Below, piece after piece: positions 1 to 7,083 of a stretch of 35,414 nt of DNA. Source of the stretch: Bacteroidaceae bacterium (GTDB lineage Bacteria > Bacteroidota > Bacteroidia > Bacteroidales > Bacteroidaceae); contig JAFUFW010000038.1 of assembly GCA_017469685.1 (NCBI GenBank), positions 1-35,414 of the forward strand, written 5' to 3'. Within the stretch, counting starts at the first letter, position 1. The number at the start of each line of letters is the position of its first letter. Under the pieces are notes generated by a model. It had not been told where the DNA came from, did not search any database, and saw only the letters and a list, made by a program, of their open reading frames with translations. The position numbers were made by a program, and so were the translations under genes.

Positions 1-1566
1 GGGCAGCACGCCGCGCTGCTTGCGGTGCTGGCGCACGGCCAGGTTCTCCTTCTCCATGTTGCCTGAGGTGGGCTTCAGTACAAAGCGGGCTATCTGGAAG
101 TCGCTGAATCCGGCCTGCTTCACCTCCAGCAGGAAGTTGTCGGGTATCTCTTCCAGTGAGTTGTAGGTCTGCAACTGGTGCTTCAGGTCTACAATATGCT
201 TCAGACGTTCCAGGAACCAAACATCAATCTTGGTCAGCTGCTCAATGCGCTCCACGCTGTAGCCGTCCTCCAGTGCCTGTGCAATGGCAAAGATACGCAG
301 GTCAGTGGGGTTCTGCAGGGCATCGTCCAGGTCGTCGAAGCGGGTGTGGTCGTTACCCACGAAGCCGTGCATGCCCTGACCTATCATGCGCAGTCCCTTC
401 TGTATCATCTCCTCGAACGAACGGCCGATGGACATAATCTCGCCTACAGACTTCATCGACGAACCTATCTGGCGACTGACACCGGCAAACTTGGTGAGGT
501 CCCAGCGGGGTATCTTGCATATCATGTAGTCCAGCTGCGGAGCTACATAGGCTGAGTTGGGCGTGCCCATCTCGCCTATCTGGTCGAGGGTATAGCCGAG
601 GGCTATCTTGGCTGCCACGAAAGCGAGTGGGTAGCCTGTAGCCTTGGATGCGAGGGCGCTGGAGCGCGAGAGGCGTGCATTAATCTCGATGATGCGGTAG
701 TCGTTGGTCTGGGCGTTGAAGGCAAACTGGATGTTGCACTCGCCCACGATGCCGAGGTGCTTTACACATTTAATAGTTATATCCTGCAGCATCTTCACCT
801 GGTCCTCGGTCAAAGAGCAAGTGGGAGCCACGACAATCGACTCGCCGGTGTGGATGCCGAGGGGGTCGAAGTTCTCCATCGAGGCTACGGTGAAGCAGCG
901 GTCGTTGGCGTCGCGTATGCACTCAAACTCAATCTCCTTCCATCCCTTGAGGCTCTCTTCGACGAGGATCTGAGGGGCGAAGGTGAAAGCGCTCTCGGCT
1001 ATCTCAATGAATTTCTCCTCGTCGGGGCAGATGCCGCTGCCGAGGCCTCCGAGGGCGTAGGCGGAGCGTATCATGATGGGGAAGCCTATCTCGTGGGCAG
1101 CCTTGAGGGCATCGTCCATCGTCTCCACGGCGTGGCTCACGGGCACCTTAAGGTCCACCTCGGCCAGCTTCTTTACGAAGAGGTCGCGGTCCTCGGTATT
1201 CATTATAGCTTCAACGCTGGTGCCCAGCACCTCTACGCCGTACTCCTTCAGTGTGCCGTTGAGGTAGAGTTCCGTTCCGCAGTTGAGGGCAGTCTGTCCG
1301 CCGAAAGCGAGGAGTATGCCGTCGGGACGTTCTTTCTTTATTATTTCAGTTACAAAAAAGGGCGTCACCGGTTGGAAATAAACTTTGTCGGCAATGCCCT
1401 CAGAGGTCTGAATAGTAGCGATGTTTGGATTGACAAGGACGCTGGAGATACCCTCCTCACGCAGCGCCTTCAAGGCTTGCGAACCCGAATAGTCGAACTC
1501 ACCTGCCTGTCCGATTTTCAAGGCGCCGCTGCCTAAGACGAGCACCTTTTTCATACTTTTCTTCAT
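1..1566 (-). CDS. carB: Carbamoyl-phosphate synthase large subunit, N-terminal half (cut by window edge)
   Basis: This is the ammonia/bicarbonate ATP-grasp subunit that makes carbamoyl phosphate for pyrimidine and arginine synthesis in the cytoplasm. The visible 522 residues cover the first ATP-grasp half (carboxyphosphate synthetase) and the start of the oligomerisation region, about half of a roughly 1,070-residue protein. Signatures seen are IGQAGEFDYSGSQ near the N-terminus, the ATP-binding MIRSAYALGGLGSG, and IIEINARLSRSSALASKATG. The wording of these blocks resembles eukaryotic CAD/CPS1 more than E. coli CarB. Two in-frame ATGs exist, at 1566 and 1554; the second (MKKVLVLG) aligns with the usual start of the fold, so either may be used. 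A TAACTTTG -7 box lies about 50 bp upstream. The gene is divergent from mutS2. Confidence 0.95.
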   Translation of the reverse strand, partial: MKKSMKKVLVLGSGALKIGQAGEFDYSGSQALKALREEGISSVLVNPNIATIQTSEGIADKVYFQPVTPFFVTEIIKKERPDGILLAFGGQTALNCGTELYLNGTLKEYGVEVLGTSVEAIMNTEDRDLFVKKLAEVDLKVPVSHAVETMDDALKAAHEIGFPIMIRSAYALGGLGSGICPDEEKFIEIAESAFTFAPQILVEESLKGWKEIEFECIRDANDRCFTVASMENFDPLGIHTGESIVVAPTCSLTEDQVKMLQDITIKCVKHLGIVGECNIQFAFNAQTNDYRIIEINARLSRSSALASKATGYPLAFVAAKIALGYTLDQIGEMGTPNSAYVAPQLDYMICKIPRWDLTKFAGVSRQIGSSMKSVGEIMSIGRSFEEMIQKGLRMIGQGMHGFVGNDHTRFDDLDDALQNPTDLRIFAIAQALEDGYSVERIEQLTKIDVWFLERLKHIVDLKHQLQTYNSLEEIPDNFLLEVKQAGFSDFQIARFVLKPTSGNMEKENLAVRQHRKQRGVLP

Positions 1567-1616
1567 AGTGTGCGTGTTTTTGTGAACTGAAATATGCTTT
1601 TGATATTTTTCGGCCG

Positions 1617-1624
1617 CAAAGTTA
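1617..1624 (-). promoter_or_regulatory. Bacteroidetes -7 box for carB
   Basis: TAACTTTG on the minus strand fits the Bacteroidetes TAnnTTTG -7 consensus and sits about 50 bp before the carB start. No clear -33 TTTG is visible at the usual 19-21 bp distance, so only the -7 element is supported. Confidence 0.5.
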
Positions 1625-1710
1625 GTGATAATAATTTATCTTCACCACTTTTTTTGTATCTTTCTTTTAGAAAAAATGTACAAAAGCCCATCTTTGTCAA
1701 GATTTTGGCC

Positions 1711-1718
1711 TACCTTTG
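1711..1718 (+). promoter_or_regulatory. Bacteroidetes -7 box for mutS2
   Basis: TACCTTTG matches TAnnTTTG and lies about 75 bp before the mutS2 ATG. A TTTG at 1693-1696 is nearer than the usual 19-21 bp spacing. A CTTAAACTCTTAAACCC-like short array follows at about 1752-1771, within the leader. Confidence 0.45.
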
Positions 1719-1794
1719 CAGGCACATTTGTAGAATGCCCCCTTCCTCTATGAACCCTTAAACTCTTAAACCCATAATTTCTCCCCCCTCAATC

Positions 1795-4425
1795 ATGATA
1801 TATCCTCAAGCTTTTGAAGACAAGATAGGAATGACGGATGTGCGCCAGATGCTGAAGGCTCTCTGCCTCAGCCCGCTGGGCGAACAGCGCGTCGACGAGA
1901 TGATCTTCCTAACTGATGCCAAGCTCCTATGTACGTTACACCAGCAGGTCGGCGAGTTCGAGCGCATACGCAAGGAAGAGGATTCCTTCCCCGATGCCGG
2001 CTACTACGACCTTCGTCCCACACTGCAACGCATACGCATCGAGGGCACATACATCGAGATTGATGAGATGTTTGCGCTGAAGAGGGCGCTTGAGACAATT
2101 GCGACTATAGTCAAGGAATTGACAATAGCTAAAAACACTGGCGCTGATGAGCGGTCAACAGACAATGGGGAAACAGGCTGCTCTGAAGAAATAGCCTATC
2201 CAGCCCTTGCCCTCATGGTGGCTACCCGTATCTACGGGAGGGCAACTCCTGATTTCCATTTTCACGTTTCAATTTCCAATTTGATAAAAAAGATTGATAG
2301 TATTCTCGACAAGTTTGGCCACATCAAGGACAGTGCATCACCTGAGCTGGCACACATACGGCGTGAGATGGCGAGCGCCGAGGGCAGCGTGAGCCGCGTG
2401 CTGAATAATATATTAAGGAATGCGCAGGCTGAGGGGACGGTGGCACAGGACGTGGCACCCACGATGCGCGACGGCCGTCTGGTTATCCCCGTTGCACCGG
2501 CACTGAAGCGTAAGATTAAAGGCATAGTCCACGACGAGAGTGCTACGGGCAAGACCGTCTTCATAGAGCCGCAGGAAGTCGTGGAGGCCAACAACCGCAT
2601 CCGCGAGCTCGAGGGTGAAGAGCGTCGCGAGATTATCCGCATCCTGCGCGAGTTCACAGGTAGCCTGCGCCCCGACATACCACAACTGCTCAAGAGTTTT
2701 GAGATGCTGGCCGACGTGGAGTTCGTGCGCGCCAAGGCGCTGCTGGCCGAACAGTTGGGCGCCTTCACGACAACGCAGCCGCAGATAGCCCCACACCCGC
2801 TCATCGACTGGACACTGGCCATACACCCCCTGCTGAAGCGCACGCTCGAGAAACACGGCAAAAAGGTGGTGCCTTTGGAGATTGAGCTTACCCGCCGCCA
2901 GCGCATACTTCTAATTTCAGGCCCTAACGCAGGCGGCAAGAGCGTATGTTTGAAGACGGTTGGCCTGCTGCAATATATGCTCCAATGTGGCTTGCCCATC
3001 ACCGTGGGCGAACGCTCGCGCCTCGGCATCTTCGAACACATCATGATTGACATTGGCGACGAGCAGAGCATCGAGGACGAGCTCTCGACCTACAGCTCGC
3101 ACCTCCTGAACATGAAACAGATGATGCGCCACGCCGACCCTGCCACACTCCTGCTCATCGACGAGTTCGGCGGCGGCACTGAGCCGCAGATAGGCGGCGC
3201 CATAGCCGAGGCGGTGCTCAAGCGTTTCGTGCAGAAAGGCGCCTTCGGCATCATCACCACCCACTACCAGAACCTCAAGCACTTCGCCGAGGAGACCGAC
3301 GGCGTCGTCAATGGTGCGATGCTATACGACCGCCACCTGATGCAGGCACTTTTCCAGCTGCAAATAGGACAACCCGGCTCGTCGTTCGCAGTGGAGATAG
3401 CCCGCAAGATAGGTATTCCAGAGGACGTAATCGCCGACGCCACCAATATCGTTGGGCGCGACTACGTAAATTCCGACAAATGGCTACAGGACATTGTGCG
3501 CGACCGCCGCTACTGGCAGCAGAAGCGCGAGACAATACACGAGCGCGAGCGACAGATGCAGCAGACCATAGCGCGCTACGAGGAGGAAGTGGCTGAGCTG
3601 CACCGACAGCGAAAAGACATCATACGCAAAGCGAAAGACGAAGCTGAGCAGCTACTGCTCGACTCCAATGCACGCATAGAACGCACCATCCGGGAGATAC
3701 GCGAGGCACAGGCTGAGAAGGAAGCCACCCGCCGCACGCGCCAGCAACTCGACGATTTCAAAATACGAGAGATTGAGAGCGACACTGCTGCTGCCACCGA
3801 CGATGCCATAGAGCGGAAAATGGAGAAGATAAGGAGGAGACAGGAGAGGAAAATGAAAAATGAAAAAATGAAAACTGAAAAATCTGAGTTACTTTCAGCC
3901 AACACAGGTAATCCTAATTTTTCATTTGGAGGTGAAGCCGACCATTTTTCATTTTTCACTTCCCCCAATGGGGGATGGGTCCGCCTCAAAGGCCAGACGA
4001 CCGTCGGCAAGCTGCTCTCTGTCGACGGCAAGCAGGCTACGGTGCTCTTCGGACAGATGCGAACGACTGTGAAAGCCGACCGCCTCGTACCCGCACAGGA
4101 GCCAAAGCAGCAGGAGCAGTCGGCAGGCGTCACCTTCGTGAGCCGCCAGACGCGGGAACTCATGCGCGAGACATCGCTCCACTTCCGTCAGGAGATAGAC
4201 GTGCGGGGAATGCGAGCCGACGAGGCTTTGAACGCCGTGCAACTCTTCATCGATGATGCCATTCAGGTTGGCGCCGACCGCGTGCGCATACTCCACGGCA
4301 CGGGCACGGGTGCCCTCCGGCAGGTCATCCGCCAGTATCTCCGCACCATCCCCGCCGTAGCAGATGCTCGCGACGAGCACGTTCAGTTTGGCGGAGCTGG
4401 CATCACGGTGGTAGAAATGAGGTGA
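1795..4425 (+). CDS. mutS2: MutS2 family protein (MutS-like ATPase with SMR nuclease domain)
   Basis: MutS2 proteins bind branched DNA or stalled ribosomes and are linked to suppressing recombination or ribosome rescue; they lack the mismatch-recognition domain of MutS. The 876 residues show the Walker A GPNAGGKS (376-383), Walker B LLLIDEFGGGTEP (about 450-462), a long charged coiled coil (about 565-690), a small linker beta domain (WVRLKGQTTVGKLLSV) and a C-terminal SMR domain from about residue 800 (EIDVRGMRADEAL, HGTGTGALR). Residues about 685-728, between the coiled coil and linker domain, are encoded by an A/T-rich repeat (MKNEKMKTEK ... HFSFFTSPNGG) that does not look like family sequence. 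A second odd stretch, FHFHVSISN near residues 150-160, may have the same origin. Family assignment is firm. Confidence 0.96.
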   Translation: MIYPQAFEDKIGMTDVRQMLKALCLSPLGEQRVDEMIFLTDAKLLCTLHQQVGEFERIRKEEDSFPDAGYYDLRPTLQRIRIEGTYIEIDEMFALKRALETIATIVKELTIAKNTGADERSTDNGETGCSEEIAYPALALMVATRIYGRATPDFHFHVSISNLIKKIDSILDKFGHIKDSASPELAHIRREMASAEGSVSRVLNNILRNAQAEGTVAQDVAPTMRDGRLVIPVAPALKRKIKGIVHDESATGKTVFIEPQEVVEANNRIRELEGEERREIIRILREFTGSLRPDIPQLLKSFEMLADVEFVRAKALLAEQLGAFTTTQPQIAPHPLIDWTLAIHPLLKRTLEKHGKKVVPLEIELTRRQRILLISGPNAGGKSVCLKTVGLLQYMLQCGLPITVGERSRLGIFEHIMIDIGDEQSIEDELSTYSSHLLNMKQMMRHADPATLLLIDEFGGGTEPQIGGAIAEAVLKRFVQKGAFGIITTHYQNLKHFAEETDGVVNGAMLYDRHLMQALFQLQIGQPGSSFAVEIARKIGIPEDVIADATNIVGRDYVNSDKWLQDIVRDRRYWQQKRETIHERERQMQQTIARYEEEVAELHRQRKDIIRKAKDEAEQLLLDSNARIERTIREIREAQAEKEATRRTRQQLDDFKIREIESDTAAATDDAIERKMEKIRRRQERKMKNEKMKTEKSELLSANTGNPNFSFGGEADHFSFFTSPNGGWVRLKGQTTVGKLLSVDGKQATVLFGQMRTTVKADRLVPAQEPKQQEQSAGVTFVSRQTRELMRETSLHFRQEIDVRGMRADEALNAVQLFIDDAIQVGADRVRILHGTGTGALRQVIRQYLRTIPAVADARDEHVQFGGAGITVVEMR
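3850..3980. repeat. Short tandem array with inverted copies, inside mutS2
   Basis: AAAATGAAAAATGAAAAA-type units at about 3850-3892 are mirrored by ATTTTTCATTTTTCACTT at about 3943-3960, with a spacer of about 50 bp. A small CCCCC-AAT-GGGGG hairpin follows at 3963-3975. The same units occur between genes elsewhere in the window. The array is a multiple of three in effect and leaves the frame open. Confidence 0.75.
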
Positions 4426-4470
4426 GATAAGGAACGAGGGTAATAAAAAGAAGAGAGTAATGAAAAAATA

Positions 4471-4500
4471 TTGGGACCGGATGTAATATCTCGGTCCCAA
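4471..4500. promoter_or_regulatory. Perfect 9-bp inverted repeat between mutS2 and the ECF sigma gene
   Basis: TTGGGACCG (4471-4479) pairs with CGGTCCCAA (4492-4500) around a 12-nt loop. On the plus strand no T-run follows, so it is a poor intrinsic terminator for mutS2; on the minus strand TATTTTTTC follows. It lies 45 bp before the sigma gene and could be an operator or mRNA structure. Function is not shown by the sequence. Confidence 0.5.
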
Positions 4501-4544
4501 AGTGTGTATATAAGATTAGAGAGACAAGAAAAACAACGTAAGTA

Positions 4545-5132
4545 TTGGCACACAGCTACGGCATCTCCGGCAACGGCCAACATACACAACAGCTGCTCAG
4601 CGGTCTCCGTCAAGGCAACGCTGCAGCACAAAGACAGTTTCTGAAGCTGTACGCACCTGCTGTGTTCAAACTCATCGTGAGAATGACTCACAATGCCCTC
4701 GACGCCGAGGAGCTGACCCAGGACGCACTGCTGAGCGCCATAACTCACATCAACGACTACCAGCCAGCGCAGGCTGCGCTGCAGACGTGGCTCAACCGGA
4801 TTGCCTATCGCACGGCGCTAAACCACATGCGAGGCCACAGCGCAGAAATTGTCTCATTTGACCAATATCCGGCCTTAGGCGCACAGGCCGACGAGGAAGC
4901 CATCAGCAACTACTTCCAGAAAGCCGACAGCACTTTGACAGAGCTCTTGCGCCAGGCGCTCGACCACCTTCCAACAGACGAGCAGACGCTCGTGAACCTA
5001 TTCTACTATGATGACCTTACACTGAAGGAAATAGCCTTCATCATGGAGGCGCCACCCGGAACTCTCGCCACACGCCTCCACAGAATACGAAAACGACTCT
5101 ACAACATCATCCTAAGACTTCAACAACAATGA
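4545..5132 (+). CDS. ECF-type RNA polymerase sigma-70 factor
   Basis: A 195-residue extracytoplasmic-function sigma factor that would direct RNA polymerase to a small regulon, probably including its own operon. Region 2 is visible at about residues 20-90 (FLKLYAPAVFKLIVRM, DAEELTQDALLSA, TWLNRIAYRTALNHMR) and region 4 at about 130-190 (HLPTDEQTLVNLFYYDDLTLKEIA, TLATRLHRIRKRL). The reading frame opens just after an in-frame TAA at 4539; the only start that keeps region 2 intact is the TTG at 4545, so translation may be weak. The stop overlaps the ATG of the next gene (ATGA), indicating translational coupling with a probable anti-sigma/sensor protein. Confidence 0.92.
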   Translation: MAHSYGISGNGQHTQQLLSGLRQGNAAAQRQFLKLYAPAVFKLIVRMTHNALDAEELTQDALLSAITHINDYQPAQAALQTWLNRIAYRTALNHMRGHSAEIVSFDQYPALGAQADEEAISNYFQKADSTLTELLRQALDHLPTDEQTLVNLFYYDDLTLKEIAFIMEAPPGTLATRLHRIRKRLYNIILRLQQQ

Positions 5133-6544
5133 AAACCCCGACACACAACGAAATAGAGAGCTGGCGCCACGATGACGTCAACCTGCGGTGGGCCGTGGAG
5201 CAGCAGAACAAACAGCTGCCCTCATTGCCCGAGGGGTTTGAAGAGAGGATGATGATGAAGCTCAACAACCTCGCCACTCCCGCCGAAGCGCAGCCAGCCC
5301 CGGCCGGAAGCTCGCACAACTCACGCCGCCTGTGGCCATTCGCTGCAGCCCTCTCGGCGGCAGCAATGCTCGCCGTGGCCTACATCATCTTCAGCCCCAA
5401 AGAAACGGCGCAGATTGCAGAAGCCCCAGTCATTGCTCCAGCCGGAGTACTGCCTGAAGACGAAGGAGCCATTGCTCCCGAGGCTCTCGCAACCAACACG
5501 CTTACAACAAAGGGCGACGACATACTTGCGGAGAAGAAGAAAGCCAAGCAGACAGAAGACAAGATGACTTCCACCGCCAGAGCGGCCTTATCTTCAGAGG
5601 CGGTCATAGAAGAGGTTGAAAAAGATGGCGTTGCGATAGATGATGTCGAAGGAAAGACGGAGGCGTCTACCCCTGACTCCACATCAAGCCAATTCACCAT
5701 CGACTTGAATCGCCTCAACCACCTCGTTGCCGAGGCTACAGGTTCAGGACAAGCCGCGAAGAAAGACTATAAATATAATAATGTACGCGCGAGCGAGGGT
5801 GCTTCTCGGGTCACACTGTCCGTCAACATCGGAGCAGACGGCGGATTGCTGGCCAATGTGAGCGACAATGGTATCGAAACACGTAATGCGCGTAATGACT
5901 ATCAGAACAGCAACTTGGCTGATAACTACTATTTGCCCATAGGCAATGGCTACTCCTACGACAACAATAGCGCCGTGATGGTAAAACAATGGCGATACTC
6001 CGATGTATCATATACTTCTTCAAAGTATGCCTCAAACTCTACTACAAGCCACAAACTCCCCGTCGTCGTCGGCATGAACTTGAGCATCCCTATTACTAAA
6101 AAATGGTGTGCCGAGACAGGCCTCTCATACACAAAACTCAGTTCTACGACCGACAATTATGCTAACGGACAGTATATTCACGAATCACAACGTATACACT
6201 ACCTCGGCATACCTCTGCGCGCACAGTTCCGCTTCCTCGACAGCCGCTTCTTCACGGCCTACACCACCGCAGGCGGGAGCATAGAGATACCCGTGAAGGC
6301 CGCATTAGAATCGAGGAGCCAGGTCTGGAATGAGTCATCAACAACCACAACTTCTCTCTCTGCACCCGTGCAGTTCTCCACCACGCTCAGCCTTGGTGCT
6401 CAATTCAACTGCAACAGCCTCTTCGGCATCTTTGCCGAGCCACAGCTTCAATGGTTTGTCCCCACTGGCTCCGACATTGAGACCTACCGCACCAAACATC
6501 CCCTCCGCTTCGTGCCTGCCGTAGGCTTAAGATGGACGCTATAA
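5129..6544 (+). CDS. Putative trans-envelope anti-sigma/sensor: inner-membrane segment plus C-terminal outer-membrane beta-barrel
   Basis: The 471-residue product begins with a charged, probably cytoplasmic segment of about 65 residues containing LPEGFEERMMMKL, a style common in proteins encoded after Bacteroidetes ECF sigma genes. One hydrophobic helix follows (about 69-88, WPFAAALSAAAMLAVAYIIF). Then comes a low-complexity Ala/Glu/Thr/Lys linker (about 90-215). The last 245 or so residues have alternating polar/hydrophobic strands and aromatic girdles typical of the small outer-membrane beta-barrel families (GIPLRAQFRFLDSRFFTAY ... FVPAVGLRWTL). There is no N-terminal signal peptide. The ATGA overlap with the ECF gene supports an anti-sigma role. 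The two-membrane topology is inferred; the C-terminal domain might instead remain periplasmic. Confidence 0.75.
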   Translation: MKTPTHNEIESWRHDDVNLRWAVEQQNKQLPSLPEGFEERMMMKLNNLATPAEAQPAPAGSSHNSRRLWPFAAALSAAAMLAVAYIIFSPKETAQIAEAPVIAPAGVLPEDEGAIAPEALATNTLTTKGDDILAEKKKAKQTEDKMTSTARAALSSEAVIEEVEKDGVAIDDVEGKTEASTPDSTSSQFTIDLNRLNHLVAEATGSGQAAKKDYKYNNVRASEGASRVTLSVNIGADGGLLANVSDNGIETRNARNDYQNSNLADNYYLPIGNGYSYDNNSAVMVKQWRYSDVSYTSSKYASNSTTSHKLPVVVGMNLSIPITKKWCAETGLSYTKLSSTTDNYANGQYIHESQRIHYLGIPLRAQFRFLDSRFFTAYTTAGGSIEIPVKAALESRSQVWNESSTTTTSLSAPVQFSTTLSLGAQFNCNSLFGIFAEPQLQWFVPTGSDIETYRTKHPLRFVPAVGLRWTL

Positions 6545-6570
6545 AATTGAATTATTGATAATTGAAAATA
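6543..6570. repeat. AATTG-type short tandem array
   Basis: Units like AATTGAATTATTGATAATTG fill the gap between the barrel protein and the next lipoprotein gene. The same family occurs at 9700-9725, 10683-10711, 18362-18405 and 25019-25036, always at gene borders. Confidence 0.6.
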
Positions 6571-6588
6571 AATAAAGAACAGACAACA

Positions 6589-7083
6589 ATGAAAAAGTTG
6601 ATTTCAGAATTTTTGGCGTGCCTTCTGCTTGGCACTGCGTTCAGCGCTTGCGATAACGACATGGAATGGGATATATATCCTGTGGTCGTCCGTATTCAAG
6701 TCGTAGACGAAGCCGGCAATAGCCTGCTTACAGACGAGACGGCAAGCCGAATCACCGCAACCTTCCAAGGCGTGACATATACTTGCCGGGAAGATCTCAG
6801 AACGCGGACTTATATGCCCGACTTCTACGGCCTGAAGCTCGAGGGCGACCACCTGCTCTTCGGCGAACTTGACGGCGAGAAAAACTACAACAACGAGCAG
6901 ATCGTTATCGACTGTGGCGACGGCAGCCAACCAGATGTCATCACGCTGAACCACACTTGCAAATGGAAGCTCAACGGCGACCCCAAAATCTCAACCTCAT
7001 TCAAGCTCAATGGCAAGAACGTCAGCGGACAAATCGTAATCCAAAAAGCAAAGAACAGCTGGACGGAATTGGATAATGAATAA
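6589..7083 (+). CDS. Lipoprotein of unknown function, paralogous to the N-terminal domain of the next gene
   Basis: A 164-residue protein with a lipoprotein signal (MKKLISEFLACLLLGTAFSAC, Cys 21) followed at once by acidic residues (DNDMEWD). In Bacteroidetes such acidic residues can act as a surface-export signal, so the protein may sit on the cell surface. The mature domain is about 140 residues of beta-rich sequence with YMPDFYGLKL, LLFGELDG, NNEQIVIDCGDGSQPD and TSFKLNGKNVSGQI. Each of these blocks recurs in the N-terminal domain of the downstream serpin protein. I do not recognise the family. ATG at 6589 is chosen over a TTG at 6562 because it places the signal peptide at the N-terminus. 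It is part of the ECF operon; the next gene starts directly after its stop. Confidence 0.82.
   Translation: MKKLISEFLACLLLGTAFSACDNDMEWDIYPVVVRIQVVDEAGNSLLTDETASRITATFQGVTYTCREDLRTRTYMPDFYGLKLEGDHLLFGELDGEKNYNNEQIVIDCGDGSQPDVITLNHTCKWKLNGDPKISTSFKLNGKNVSGQIVIQKAKNSWTELDNE

Noticed and set aside
757-1536. Plus-strand open frame of 259 codons opposite carB
   Set aside because: Antisense to conserved CarB blocks, with no credible protein signature.
4426-4470. A small gene in the purine-rich stretch after mutS2
   Set aside because: The stretch is short, low in complexity and has no start with a usable frame.
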